Assembly (NCBI GenBank): GCA_050331455.1
Contig: JBHJGV010000027.1
Span: 62,001 to 126,000, forward strand
Direction: 5' to 3'
DNA: 64,000 bases
Source: CAYUYV01 sp050331455
GTDB lineage: Bacteria; Pseudomonadota; Alphaproteobacteria; JAJFIK01
This document shows, piece by piece, positions 8,700-18,296 of this stretch. A model generated the notes under the pieces. It did no database searches. It was not told the DNA's origin and saw nothing but the letters and a program-made list of their open reading frames with translations. The first letter of the stretch is position 1; each line of letters begins with the position of its first letter. The position numbers and the translations under genes are program-made.

Positions 8700-10181
8700 G
8701 TGGGGACCGGCTTAGTGTCAATTAACGTAGTTTCAGGGCGTCGAACCAATACCGCGCGCATCGCGTTCCAGCGCGATACACTCCGCTTCAGGACCACATG
8801 GTCCATCATGCTCCTGACCGATCTGGTGGCGCTGGAATTGTGTGTTTTCTTCGCCACACTCGTGCGGATTGCCCTTGACCCGATTTGGCCCATCACCATT
8901 AACACCGGTCAATATTGGGACATCTCGGTCGGCGTTTTGGGACTGCCCATCGCGTTCCAGCTCATGGGGTTTTATCCGGGATACGGAGTGTGCCCGGTGA
9001 TGCGCTTGCGCCAACGGGTGATCACAACCTTCATTCTGTTCAGTGTTTTGATCATCTGGGCCTATCTTCAGCAGCATGATGGCATTTCTCGCGGCATTTT
9101 GATGTTTTCGATGGCCTTCGCCATGGCGTTGCCCTGGCTGATGGAGGTCGTGGTCCGGGAAATCCTGATCAAGTCCGGCATGTGGGGGCAGAGCGCGGTG
9201 GTGGTCGGAGCCGGCGATGGCGCCGCCGAGGTCATCAAAAGCATGAGGGGGCGCCCGGAACTGGGCTTCAATCCCGTGGCAGTGCTCGATGACGATCGCG
9301 AGACCTGGGGGCGCACCTATCACGGGGTGGATGTCCTGGGCGGCCTTGATCAGGCACGGGACTTCGCCGACGCGGGCGTCAAAACCGCCGTACTGGTCAA
9401 GACCGATCTTGACGGCAAGGCCGCCGCCAAGATGGTGCAATCCCTCAATTTCGAGAATGTGATTGTTATTCCCAATCTGTTCGGCCTGCAGAGCGTCTGG
9501 GTGACCCCGATCGATTTCCAGTCGGTCGTGGGCCTGCGCGTGCGCAACAATCTTCTGGTACGGCACAATTACGTCATCAAGCGTTTTGTCGATTATCTGG
9601 TGACCCTGCCGGCCACCCTGGTGGCACTGCCCATTATTGGGATTGCGGCGATCTGGATCAAACTCGTCGATGGCGGGCCGGTGTTCTTCCAGCAGCGTCG
9701 GCGCGGCTATGCCAACCGCTCCATCAATGTGCTGAAACTGCGCACCATGTATAAGGATGCGGACCGCCGGCTTGAGGAGCATCTCACCGCCGATCCCGAA
9801 GCCAAGGCGGAATGGGAAGCCTTCTTCAAGCTCAAAAACGATCCGCGCATTCTGCCCGGCGTCGGCCATTTCCTGCGCAAGACCAGTCTCGATGAACTGC
9901 CACAGCTCCTCAACATTTTGAGGGGCGAAATGACCCTCGTGGGTCCCCGGCCCTTCCCGGAATATCACCTGGAATGCTTCGATGAATCGTTCCGGGAGTT
10001 GCGGGCCAGCGTGCCGCCGGGTCTCACGGGCCTGTGGCAGGTCTCGGCGCGCAGCGATGGCGATACCGCCGTCCAGGAGCGGCTCGATACGGATTACATC
10101 CGCAACTGGTCCTTGTGGCTGGATTTCTACATCCTGCTGCGCACGGTGGTGATTGTGGTACGCGGCAGCGGCGCCTATTGA
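8700..10181 (+). CDS. exopolysaccharide polyprenyl glycosylphosphotransferase (WbaP type)
   Basis: Inner-membrane enzyme that transfers a sugar-1-phosphate from a UDP-sugar to undecaprenyl phosphate, the first step in building a capsule, O-antigen or exopolysaccharide repeat unit; about 493 aa. N-terminal transmembrane helices are followed by a CoA-binding-like Rossmann domain (VVVGAGDGAAEVI near 165). The bacterial sugar transferase domain starts around residue 290 with KRFVDYL. Hallmarks: GGPVFFQQRRRG, LKLRTM, LRKTSLDELPQLLNIL, MTLVGPRPF and the PGLTGLWQVSAR tail. The start is GTG at 8700; GTG at 8715 is an alternative. Galactose versus another sugar cannot be told from sequence. No other polysaccharide genes lie nearby. 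Confidence 0.88.
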   Translation: MGTGLVSINVVSGRRTNTARIAFQRDTLRFRTTWSIMLLTDLVALELCVFFATLVRIALDPIWPITINTGQYWDISVGVLGLPIAFQLMGFYPGYGVCPVMRLRQRVITTFILFSVLIIWAYLQQHDGISRGILMFSMAFAMALPWLMEVVVREILIKSGMWGQSAVVVGAGDGAAEVIKSMRGRPELGFNPVAVLDDDRETWGRTYHGVDVLGGLDQARDFADAGVKTAVLVKTDLDGKAAAKMVQSLNFENVIVIPNLFGLQSVWVTPIDFQSVVGLRVRNNLLVRHNYVIKRFVDYLVTLPATLVALPIIGIAAIWIKLVDGGPVFFQQRRRGYANRSINVLKLRTMYKDADRRLEEHLTADPEAKAEWEAFFKLKNDPRILPGVGHFLRKTSLDELPQLLNILRGEMTLVGPRPFPEYHLECFDESFRELRASVPPGLTGLWQVSARSDGDTAVQERLDTDYIRNWSLWLDFYILLRTVVIVVRGSGAY

Positions 10182-10282
10182 AGGGCCGGAACACGGACGG
10201 GGCGAGGCCTCACATCCGTTCCGCTCCCGGCCATGCGGATTGTTTCCCTAAGAGCTGCTTTTAAGAACTGCTTTAGGGCCCG

Positions 10283-11659
10283 TCAGCTGAAGAATTCAAG
10301 GCTTACGCGGAACATCTGCTCGGCTTTCCTCACCATCTCGCGCGTGGCAAAGACCACCACCTGGTCGCCATTGCGCACGATGAAGTCCCGGTCCGGCGCA
10401 AAAATCTCATTCCCCCGGACGATGATCCCGATGACGATTCCGGGGCTGAGCTTTGTCTCGCCAAGGGGCTTGTCCACCAGTTCAGAGGTCTGAAGCGCCT
10501 CGGCCTCGATCACCTCTCCGGCCCCCGATCCGATGGAGTGGAGCCCCTTGATCCGTCCCCGCCGGACATATTGCAGGATTGTGGAGACAGTCGTCGCCCG
10601 GGGATCGATGAACGCCCCGATTTCCAGGGAATTGATCAGGTCGCCATAACCGCGCTCGTTCACCAGCGTGATGGTCCGCTTGGCGCCCAGCTTGCGCGCC
10701 ATGAGCGAGGTGAGGATATTCACCTCGTCATCATTGGTGAGCGTCACGACGGTTTCGGTCTCCTCCACGGAGGCCTCTTTCAGGATCGCTTCATCGAGGC
10801 CACTGCCCAGCAGCACCACCGTGCGGCCCAGTTCGTCCGCCGCCTGTTCGGCGCGGTGCTTGGAGCGCTCGATGAGCTTGACCTTGGCCCGGTGCCGCTT
10901 TTCCAGCCCCTTTGCCACATGCACGCCGATATTGCCGCCGCCGACAATAATGACCCGGTGGGCCTCCTGCTCCTCATGGCCGAACAGCCGCAAGGTCGCT
11001 TCGACCTCCTCCCGCGGTGCCACGAAGTAGACATCGTCGCCTTCCTCGATGGGATCGCTCTGGGCCGGGACGAAAAAACGCCCTGACCGGCTGATGGCCA
11101 TGACCGTGAAACGCCGGCCGGGAAAGGTTTCTCGCAATTGCTCCAGGGGCGTGTTGGACACGGGTGAGCCGGGCTGAATCCGGACACCAACCATCTGAAC
11201 CTTGCCATTGGCGAAATCCACGGTCTCGAAGGCGCCCGGCACTCGCAGGCGCCGCAGGACCGCTTTGCCGACCTCCCGTTCCGGCGAAATGATCACATCG
11301 ATGGGCATGTGGTCGTGGCTGAACATTTTCTGCCATTCGGCAGCCAGATAGGCCTGGGAGCGGACGCGGGCGATCTTGCGCGGCACCGTGAAAAGGGAAT
11401 GGGCGACCTGGGTCGCGATCATATTGGTTTCATCGGACTGGGTTACGGCGATGAGCATGTCGGCATCAACCGCGCCGGCCCGTTGCAGAATGTCCGGATG
11501 CGCTCCATGGCCCACGATTCCGCGAACGTCGAGATTTTCCTGCAGGCGCTGGACCAGCACCGGGTCGAGATCAATGACGGTGATGTCATTGTTTTCGGCC
11601 GCGAGGTGACGGGCAATGCCTGAGCCGACCCGTCCGGCACCGCAAATGATGACCTTCAT
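10283..11659 (-). CDS. trkA: Trk potassium uptake regulatory protein TrkA
   Basis: Peripheral NAD(H)-binding subunit that gates the TrkH/TrkG potassium channel, 458 aa. It has two tandem RCK halves. The first begins MKVIICGAGRVGSGIARHLA and the second VIIVGGGNIGVHVAKGLE near residue 235; both are Rossmann GxGxxG motifs, each followed by a TrkA_C domain. It lies 52 nt downstream of ntrX, the usual alphaproteobacterial arrangement, and is probably co-transcribed. The hfq-hflX genes that commonly follow are absent: the next gene is convergent. Confidence 0.93.
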   Translation of the reverse strand: MKVIICGAGRVGSGIARHLAAENNDITVIDLDPVLVQRLQENLDVRGIVGHGAHPDILQRAGAVDADMLIAVTQSDETNMIATQVAHSLFTVPRKIARVRSQAYLAAEWQKMFSHDHMPIDVIISPEREVGKAVLRRLRVPGAFETVDFANGKVQMVGVRIQPGSPVSNTPLEQLRETFPGRRFTVMAISRSGRFFVPAQSDPIEEGDDVYFVAPREEVEATLRLFGHEEQEAHRVIIVGGGNIGVHVAKGLEKRHRAKVKLIERSKHRAEQAADELGRTVVLLGSGLDEAILKEASVEETETVVTLTNDDEVNILTSLMARKLGAKRTITLVNERGYGDLINSLEIGAFIDPRATTVSTILQYVRRGRIKGLHSIGSGAGEVIEAEALQTSELVDKPLGETKLSPGIVIGIIVRGNEIFAPDRDFIVRNGDQVVVFATREMVRKAEQMFRVSLEFFS

Positions 11660-11711
11660 GGCGGTACCCCTTCCTTCTCGCCCTTGAGCGCAAAGAAGCG
11701 CGTCGGCGCCT

Positions 11712-13109
11712 TCATTCCTCGCCGCCGCTGCGTCCGGTGGGATTCACGATGCCCAGCGATTTCAGTTTGCGGTGAAGGGCGGATCGTTCCATCCCGATAA
11801 AGGTGGCGGTCCGGGAGATATTGCCCCCGAACCGGTTGATCTGTGCAATGAGATATTGCCGCTCAAACACCTCCCGCGCCTCCCGAAGGGGCAGGGAAAT
11901 GATGTTTTCGGACCCTGCACCATTGGTGACACTGGGGGTCGAGCTGCCCACTTCCGTCGGCAGAAGATCGGCGGAGATCACACCCTCGCCTTCCTCGCTC
12001 GACAGGATCAACAGGCGCTCCACCGTATTGCGCAGCTCACGGACATTTCCAGGCCAGTTATGCGCCTGGAGGGCCGCCATGGTGTCATCGCCGATATCCC
12101 GCCGCGGCAGACCCGCCGTGGTCACGAGGCGATCCAGGAAATACTCGACCAGCAGCGGAATATCCTCCCGGCGCTCGGCCAGACTCGGGACCTTGACCGG
12201 CACCACGGACAAGCGGTGGAACAGGTCCTGACGGAACCGACCCTGGTCGATTTCCTCCCGTAACTGGCGGCTCGTCGAACTCATAACACGGACATCGACT
12301 TCCACGAGGGGCCCGCCCCCGACGCGCCGGAAGGTTTGCTCCACCAGGACGCGCAGGATCTTGCCCTGGGTCTCCAGGGGCATGTCCGCCACTTCATCGA
12401 TGTAGAGGGTCCCGCCATGGGCCTGCTCGAGGGCGCCCACCTTATGGGATTGCTCATCGGTGCCTTCGACGCCGAACAGTTCGATTTCCATCAGCTTCGG
12501 GGACATGGTGGCGGCATTGATGGCCACCAGCCGTCCCGCCGCCCGGCGCGATTTTCGATGGATCTGGCGGGCGACCAGCTCCTTGCCGCTGCCCGAGGGT
12601 CCGGTGATCAGGACACGGCTGTTGGTCGGCGACACCCGCTCGATGGTTTGACGCAACTGGGTCATGGAGGGCGCCTGGCCCACCAGTTCGTCCTCGCCGC
12701 CCACGCGGACCCTCAGATCCTGGTTTTCGCGGCGCAAGTGCCGTGTTTCGAGGGCCCGCTCCACAACCAGAATGATCCGGTCCGCCTTGAAGGGCTTTTC
12801 CACGAAATCATAAGCGCCCATCTTGATCGCCGTGACGGCGGTCTCGATCGTTCCATGACCTGAAATGATGATCACCGGAAGATCCGGGTGTTCCGCCTTG
12901 ATTTTCTTGAGCAGTTCGATGCCGTCGACGCTGCTGCCGATCAGCCAGACATCCAGCAGGAGCAACGAGGGCACTCGGTTGCGGATTTCCTGGAGCGCTT
13001 CCTCGGCCGAACTGGCGACGCGGGTGGCATAGCCCTCATCTTCCAGAATGCCCGAGACCAGCTCTCGAATATCGGCTTCATCATCAACGATCAGGACGTC
13101 TGAAGTCAT
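11712..13109 (-). CDS. ntrX: nitrogen-regulation response regulator NtrX
   Basis: Response regulator partner of NtrY, 465 aa. Receiver domain at 1-120 with the phospho-acceptor Asp in LLLLDVWL and the switch Lys in VEKPFK. AAA+ domain at about 140-380 with Walker A GPSGSGKE and an intact Walker B GGTLYIDEVADM. C-terminal Fis-type helix-turn-helix (ISRTATFIGMERSALHRKL). The sigma-54-contacting GAFTGA loop is replaced by a GVEGTDEQSHK segment. NtrX proteins commonly lack GAFTGA, so this is not a defect. It starts 3 nt after the ntrY stop, so the two are co-translated. The pair is linked to nitrogen metabolism, redox and envelope control in alphaproteobacteria. Confidence 0.93.
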   Translation of the reverse strand: MTSDVLIVDDEADIRELVSGILEDEGYATRVASSAEEALQEIRNRVPSLLLLDVWLIGSSVDGIELLKKIKAEHPDLPVIIISGHGTIETAVTAIKMGAYDFVEKPFKADRIILVVERALETRHLRRENQDLRVRVGGEDELVGQAPSMTQLRQTIERVSPTNSRVLITGPSGSGKELVARQIHRKSRRAAGRLVAINAATMSPKLMEIELFGVEGTDEQSHKVGALEQAHGGTLYIDEVADMPLETQGKILRVLVEQTFRRVGGGPLVEVDVRVMSSTSRQLREEIDQGRFRQDLFHRLSVVPVKVPSLAERREDIPLLVEYFLDRLVTTAGLPRRDIGDDTMAALQAHNWPGNVRELRNTVERLLILSSEEGEGVISADLLPTEVGSSTPSVTNGAGSENIISLPLREAREVFERQYLIAQINRFGGNISRTATFIGMERSALHRKLKSLGIVNPTGRSGGEE

Positions 13110-13112
13110 AAT

Positions 13113-15656
13113 TTATTCGTCCGATTTCACGACAGTCCGGTTGATTGGAAATGTCAGGCGGACAACGGCACCGCAGGGCCGTCCGCCCTCCACCGCATTG
13201 TCGAGATCCACCGTGCCGGCGTGGTCTTCCATGATTTTCTGAACAATTGCGAGGCCCAGACCGGTCCCTTTGTTCCGTGTGGTGATATAAGGTTCGGTCA
13301 AGCGGTGACGATCCCCCTTGGGCAGGCCGCACCCATTGTCCGTGACGGTGATCTCGACCCGCTCAAGGGCGGCCACGGCCTTCACGACCACGCGGCCCGG
13401 ATCGTCCTGCACACCATCCTGCTCCTGGCGCCGGTCAATGGCCTCGACCGCATTTTTCAACAGGTTGATCAGGGCCTGGCTGATCTGGCGGCCGTCGCAT
13501 TCAACGATGATGGGTTGATCTGGCAGTTCAGAAACAAACTCAAAATCCGGATAACCGACCCGCTGCAGGAAAATCGCCTGGCGGACCAGTTCGCATAAGT
13601 CCTCGTTGCGGATGACAGCGCCGGGCATGCGGGCAAAGGACGAGAACTCGTCCACCATGCGCCCCATATCGCCGACCTGTCGGATGATGGTTTCCGTACA
13701 CTGCTGGAAGACTTCCGGCTGCGTGACGACCTCCTTGGCATATTTTCGGCGCAGGCGTTCGGCGGACAACTGAATGGGCGTGAGCGGATTGCGGATCTCA
13801 TGGGCGATCCGGCGGGCCACATCGGCCCAGGCGGACATGCGCTGGGCGGCCACAAGATCCGTCACGTCATCGAAAGTGACCACGAAATCCTGCCGGTCTT
13901 CAGTACTCGGATCGGAGGTAATCCGCACAATGAGGTTACGCTTGCCGCCCTCCACATGGACATCCAGATCGGCCTGGACCCGCGGTTCGCCCTTGAAGGT
14001 CGTATCCTGCACAAGCTTGCCGAGTTCCGGCACGACATCGGCGAGGCTGTGTCCGTGGAGATCCTCGCGCCGTCGGCCCAGCAGAGAGCAGGCCGATTTG
14101 TTGATCAGAGTCACGCGACCGCGCCAGTCAAGACCGATCACGCCAGCCGTCACGCCGGACAAGACGGCTTCCGTGAACCGTCGACGCTGGTCCGATTGGC
14201 GTTCGGCCGAAACGAGATCGTCCCGTTGGATTTGAAGGTCCGCCGCCATCTGATTGAAGGTGTGGCCCAGGGTGTTGATCTCGTCGTCCCCCGGGCCCAC
14301 AAGCACCCGTGCCTCCAGGTCCCCCTGGGAGATCCGGCTTGCCGCATCGGCAAGATCGCTCAAGGGCTGAGCGACGCGGCGAGACAGATTGACGGCATAG
14401 GCAATCGCAATGAGGAGCACGCCCGTCGCGCAGAGCACAAAGGTCAGGAGATAGACGAAGGTCAGACCGGTTCGACTTTGCTCAAAACTCCGATACTCCC
14501 CTTGAAGAGCGCTGGCGCTCTGGCCCAGTCGATGGAGGTCCGGGTTGATGGCTCGCACGATCAGGACATAAAGGGCCGGCCGGTCCGTGGGCGACGGCGA
14601 CAGGCGGGCGAGCGCAAGGAGTTGATCGTGCTCCGCATTGTTCTGCACGACCGTCGCCTTGTCCGCTTCGCGGAACAACGCCGTCGGCAGGGACACCGCA
14701 TCGGATGTCACCTTGTCGGCTTCCACACCTTGGGTGAAACCCGCGGACACGGCGCTGTCTTCGGACACGATGAAGACGCCCCGAAGATTGAGAAGCCTCG
14801 CCTGGTTTTCCAGGAAACCCTCGACTCGCTTGGCGTCCTCGTTGATCAGATCCTGATAGTCTTTCAACTGCTCCGTCAGCACCGTGGCGCTGTTGCGCAG
14901 CTGTTCCGTGGCATCGTCCGAATAGGCCGAGACGATGGTCACGGCATCGTCATAGACCGATGCTGTCTTATCGGACACAAGCGATTGGATGTCCCAATAC
15001 AAGAGCCCGGCGAAGGCCCCCATCGCCGTGATTGGGATCATTGCGATAAGGGTGAATTCGACGATGAAATTCGCAGACAGACGGTTTCCGGGTCTGTCGC
15101 TGCGCGGACCGGCAAATAGCCGGGTTGTCACCCAAATAATGATCGCAATGACGCCAAGGCCCGCGAGCCCGAGAAACGCGGCGGCGAGATTACGCCAGCC
15201 CCCGACTTTGAATTCCGGGATGATGCGGGCGGCGATGACGAAAATCACGATGTAAACGGCGAGAAACGCCAGGCAAAGCAATCCGCCGACCACAACTGTC
15301 GAGGTTCGAGAGGTCTGGAGTTTCGAAAAGGTGCGCCCCACGGCCCCTGGACGGCGGGCCAGCCGATCGATCACGCCCAGGACATGGCGCTCGAAGCGCC
15401 GGCGAACCGACGATCCCCCCACGGATTGCTCATGCATCCGCTGCTGATGTGCCCGCGGCCCATGTACCCGCGCCTTAGGCACCCGTTGCTCACGCTCCAT
15501 TCGCCGTGGGGCAGATGCCATCCGCGCGACCCTGTCGGCCCGCGATTGAGAGTCCGCCCCCTGACCATGCCGATCTCCGTCCCGGCCGTCATCCCGATCC
15601 CATTCAGGGGGCCGATCCGACTCAGGGGGCCAAGGCGATTCAGGCGGGGTGTGCAT
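13113..15656 (-). CDS. ntrY: nitrogen-regulation sensor histidine kinase NtrY
   Basis: Membrane sensor kinase of up to 847 aa. Order: a charged, Pro/Arg-rich N-terminal tail (about residues 1-110), three or more transmembrane helices, a periplasmic sensor loop, HAMP (ISQGDLEARVLVGPGDDEI), PAS (LDWRGRVTLINKSACSLLGR), HisKA with the phospho-acceptor His in AHEIRNPLTPIQLSAERL, and HATPase_c with the N-box INLLKNAVEAI, DNGCGLP and GTGLGLAIVQKI. The long tail may mean the true start is downstream, for example the Met at 15521; translation of the whole tail is uncertain. It is separated from the upstream NtrC-like gene by 211 nt and so probably has its own promoter. Confidence 0.92.
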   Translation of the reverse strand: MHTPPESPWPPESDRPPEWDRDDGRDGDRHGQGADSQSRADRVARMASAPRRMEREQRVPKARVHGPRAHQQRMHEQSVGGSSVRRRFERHVLGVIDRLARRPGAVGRTFSKLQTSRTSTVVVGGLLCLAFLAVYIVIFVIAARIIPEFKVGGWRNLAAAFLGLAGLGVIAIIIWVTTRLFAGPRSDRPGNRLSANFIVEFTLIAMIPITAMGAFAGLLYWDIQSLVSDKTASVYDDAVTIVSAYSDDATEQLRNSATVLTEQLKDYQDLINEDAKRVEGFLENQARLLNLRGVFIVSEDSAVSAGFTQGVEADKVTSDAVSLPTALFREADKATVVQNNAEHDQLLALARLSPSPTDRPALYVLIVRAINPDLHRLGQSASALQGEYRSFEQSRTGLTFVYLLTFVLCATGVLLIAIAYAVNLSRRVAQPLSDLADAASRISQGDLEARVLVGPGDDEINTLGHTFNQMAADLQIQRDDLVSAERQSDQRRRFTEAVLSGVTAGVIGLDWRGRVTLINKSACSLLGRRREDLHGHSLADVVPELGKLVQDTTFKGEPRVQADLDVHVEGGKRNLIVRITSDPSTEDRQDFVVTFDDVTDLVAAQRMSAWADVARRIAHEIRNPLTPIQLSAERLRRKYAKEVVTQPEVFQQCTETIIRQVGDMGRMVDEFSSFARMPGAVIRNEDLCELVRQAIFLQRVGYPDFEFVSELPDQPIIVECDGRQISQALINLLKNAVEAIDRRQEQDGVQDDPGRVVVKAVAALERVEITVTDNGCGLPKGDRHRLTEPYITTRNKGTGLGLAIVQKIMEDHAGTVDLDNAVEGGRPCGAVVRLTFPINRTVVKSDE

Positions 15657-15754
15657 GGAGCAACTCGTTCAAATCAATCCGGGTGGCAAGGCGTTCTGAC
15701 GGCAAACCAAGCCGGGTGGGTGCCTTGGCGGCTCAAGGCGTCAACCCTACTCAT

Positions 15755-15781
15755 GGTTTAATGATAGCCGTTCGGCAAACC
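15755..15781. repeat. nested inverted repeat upstream of ntrY
   Basis: GGTTT-aatgata-GCCG-TT-CGGC-AAACC: an inner 4-bp stem directly inside an outer 5-bp stem, about 100 nt upstream of the ntrY start. It could be a leader hairpin or an operator for ntrYX. There is no T-run suitable for termination. Confidence 0.3.
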
Positions 15782-15867
15782 GATAATAGGGTTTTCATCA
15801 CAATCCTATCGCGTATCACACCTGTTGCGAATATACGACAGTCTAGAACGACGCTGCGGCTTTTTCC

Positions 15868-16995
15868 TTACAATTTTTGCACACTTATGCCCAGGTCCTT
15901 GATTTTCTTACGCAAAGTATTGCGATTGACCCCCAGCACCTCCGCCGCCTTGATCTGGTTTCCCCCCGTCGCCCCGAGACAGGCTTCCAGCAGAGGCCGC
16001 TCGACCTCCCTCAACACCCGGGCATAGAGACCCGCGGGCGGCAGATCCTCGCCATGCCAGGCGAAATAGCGGCGCAGATGGGTCTCGACGGCTCCGCTCA
16101 AGGTGCCGGGTTCAACGGGAGACGCGGCCTCACTCGGCTCCCCGGAAAAGTCGGCCGAGGCCCCCGCAGCAACAAGCGCCTTTTCCGTCGCGGCCGCGTC
16201 CGGGGCGCCCTCTCCGCCTTGGGTCGAAAGCCATCGGACGACCTGGGCCAGTTCCCAGAGATTGCCGGGCCAATCATAGGTCGCCAGCACCGCCAGGGCG
16301 TCTTTGCTGAGGAGGGGACTGGTGCTGCGCGTCATACGTGTGTGCAACCGCGCGACCAGGGGTGCAAGATCGTCGAGCCGCTCCCGAAGCGGCGGGACCA
16401 TGAGGCAGCGGCCTTCGAAACGGCTGATCAGCCGGCCGAGGCTGCCGACACCGGCCTGCGCCGGGCTTGGATCGGTGAGACGGGCCGGGGCGACCCGTGC
16501 TGCCGCGATCACTTGCACCGCCGCGGCAGCGGTCGCGGGCACGGTTCGACAGCGCTCCACGGTCTCGCGAATCAGGGCGCCCTGATCCGCCCGTTCCACG
16601 CCCAGACCGCGCAGAAACAGGGTTCCACCCTGGGCCGCATGGATCCAGCCCTCCGACCGGGCCTCCCGGGCGGCCGGCTGCCCCGGCTCGGGCTCTAAGC
16701 CGAACAGACGCCGGCGGAAGGCTTCATGCGGGCCCCGGTCGTCGCTCACCGGCAGGCGGACTTCGATAAAAGGCGCGACGCCGCCGCCAACGGCCTTGGC
16801 CGTGGCCGCTTCATGGATGGCCCGGGCCAGCAGTCCCTTGCCGGTGCCGTTTTCCCCGACCAGCAACAGATTGCGCCGGTCGCCAGCCGTTTGGCCAAAG
16901 GCATGGCGCAGGCTGCGGGCCGCGTCAGACGGGCCCTCGAGGAACCAGGGCAGCCGGGGCACCCCGCCACCAGAGTCGTCGACCACGGCTGCCAT
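15868..16995 (-). CDS. degenerate NtrC-like protein: no receiver, no GAFTGA, broken AAA+
   Basis: 375 aa in the position normally held by ntrC (after dus, before ntrYX). There is no receiver domain: the AAA+ domain begins by residue 20. Walker A is kept (GENGTGKG, 47-54). The LFG at 97-99 is not followed by GAFTGA, the Walker B acids are gone (GGTLFLRG instead of GGTLFLDE, 123-130), and the sensor II Arg region reads WPGNLWELAQ (242-251) instead of WPGNVRELEN. In contrast the Fis-type DNA-binding end (NQIKAAEVLGVNRNTLRKKI) is almost canonical NtrC. I infer a DNA-binding protein that can no longer hydrolyse ATP or engage sigma-54. The stop of dus is 17 nt upstream, so the two are likely one transcript; ntrB, usually between them, is missing. 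Confidence 0.82.
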   Translation of the reverse strand: MAAVVDDSGGGVPRLPWFLEGPSDAARSLRHAFGQTAGDRRNLLLVGENGTGKGLLARAIHEAATAKAVGGGVAPFIEVRLPVSDDRGPHEAFRRRLFGLEPEPGQPAAREARSEGWIHAAQGGTLFLRGLGVERADQGALIRETVERCRTVPATAAAAVQVIAAARVAPARLTDPSPAQAGVGSLGRLISRFEGRCLMVPPLRERLDDLAPLVARLHTRMTRSTSPLLSKDALAVLATYDWPGNLWELAQVVRWLSTQGGEGAPDAAATEKALVAAGASADFSGEPSEAASPVEPGTLSGAVETHLRRYFAWHGEDLPPAGLYARVLREVERPLLEACLGATGGNQIKAAEVLGVNRNTLRKKIKDLGISVQKL

Positions 16996-17012
16996 TCCCC
17001 AAGCTCCCGCGC

Positions 17013-18095
17013 TCAGGCCGCTTGGCGGATCGGCCCGCCGCCGGTCCCATCGAGTTCCGTGAAGAAGCGGTCAAGCCGCTCAAGGACCGCCGCCGGCTGT
17101 TCCAGGCGGAAGATCTCATCACGCACACACGCCCCACCGGGCAGGCGTTCCAGATACCACCCCAAATGCTTCCGGGCAGTGCGCAGACCGACAGACGTAC
17201 CGTAGAGGGACAATGTCTCCTCATACTGCGCCGTAACGGTCTCCCGCAGGGTGGCGCGGTCCGGGTCAGCCGGAGGGGTCCGCCCGTCGAGCACCGCGCA
17301 GGCCTGGGCCAGAAGCCAGGGCCGGCCCTGGGCGCCGCGCCCGATCATCACCGCGTCGGCCCCGGACCGTTCCAGCGCCTCCACAGCATGGGGTGCACTG
17401 ACGATGTCGCCGTTCACGACGACGGGGACCGAGACCGCCTCTTTGACCCGGGAAACGAAGTCCCAGTCGGCCACGCCGGTGTAGAATTGGCAGCGCGTGC
17501 GGCCATGCACGGTCACCATGCGGATCCCGGCGTCCTCGGCCCGGCGGGCCAGCGCCGGCGCGTTCAGGCTGTCATGGTCCCAACCCATGCGCATTTTCAG
17601 GGTGACGGGCACCGAGACCGCCTCCACGGTCGCCTCGATCAACCGCAGGGCGTGGTCCAGGTCCCGCATCAGGGCCGAACCGGACTGACCGCCGGTTACC
17701 TTGCGCGCCGGACAGCCCATATTGATGTCGATCAGTCGGGCGCCGGCCGCCTCTTCCAGCCGGGCGGCCTCACCCATCCAAAGGGCTTCGCGGCCTGCAA
17801 GCTGCACCCCAACGGGCTCCACATCGCCCTCACCCCGGTGTGCCCGGCGCAGGGATTCGAAGCGGTCGCGGCACCGCTCTTCACTCGCGACCATTTCCGT
17901 CACGACGAGCTGGGGACCGAACCGGCGCACGGCCTTGCGGAACGGGAGATCCGTGATTCCCGACATGGGGGCCAGAATCACCCGGCTGGGGAGGGTCAGT
18001 GGACCGATCCGCAGCGGTGCGCGGACGGCGTCCGGGCCGGGACCGGCTGGATTGAGGGAAGCGTCGGTGGATGCGAACGGCATGGGATCGGCCAT
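17013..18095 (-). CDS. dusB: tRNA-dihydrouridine synthase DusB (NifR3)
   Basis: FMN enzyme that reduces specific uridines in the tRNA D-loop, about 360 aa. TIM-barrel family motifs: ILAPMSGITDLPFR near residue 40, INMGCPARKVTGGQSGSAL with the catalytic Cys, VTLKMRMGWD, TVHGRTR (FMN/phosphate contacts), VVNGDI and MIGRGAQGRPW. I chose ATG 18095 (MADPMPFAS); the reading frame is open to 18839, but that stretch overlaps the divergent ispDF gene and has no homology. Dus heads the ntr block in many alphaproteobacteria, where it was first called nifR3. Confidence 0.92.
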   Translation of the reverse strand: MADPMPFASTDASLNPAGPGPDAVRAPLRIGPLTLPSRVILAPMSGITDLPFRKAVRRFGPQLVVTEMVASEERCRDRFESLRRAHRGEGDVEPVGVQLAGREALWMGEAARLEEAAGARLIDINMGCPARKVTGGQSGSALMRDLDHALRLIEATVEAVSVPVTLKMRMGWDHDSLNAPALARRAEDAGIRMVTVHGRTRCQFYTGVADWDFVSRVKEAVSVPVVVNGDIVSAPHAVEALERSGADAVMIGRGAQGRPWLLAQACAVLDGRTPPADPDRATLRETVTAQYEETLSLYGTSVGLRTARKHLGWYLERLPGGACVRDEIFRLEQPAAVLERLDRFFTELDGTGGGPIRQAA

Positions 18096-18296
18096 GGGCG
18101 TGCTTTGTCTGCGATGTTCATGGGCGGTTTTGGATCGCGTCACCCCATCCATGCCATATCCTGCCCCGATTGCCCAAACGCCGACGCCCCGACCGATCAC
18201 CTTGCGCAAGGCGCGGGCTTGGACCAGGGTCCGCGACAAACGCGCCGTGCAACGGGAATGCGGGACGGCGCATTCGGAGAGGGAGAAGAAAACGGA

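Noticed and set aside
8494..8715. 73-aa frame before the glycosylphosphotransferase gene
   Set aside because: Low-complexity composition, no homology cue, and it runs into the next gene.
10245..10278. Hairpin CCCTAA...TTAGGG between the glycosylphosphotransferase and trkA
   Set aside because: Short 6+3 bp stem with a large loop and no T-run; telomere-like sequence is coincidental.
15657..15867. Remnant of ntrB between the NtrC-like gene and ntrY
   Set aside because: Only 211 nt without kinase motifs; ntrB would also be expected on the other side of ntrC.
17022..18296. Very long plus-strand frame continuous with ispDF
   Set aside because: Antisense to dusB with no family pattern; ispDF clearly begins at ATG 18297 with a ribosome site.
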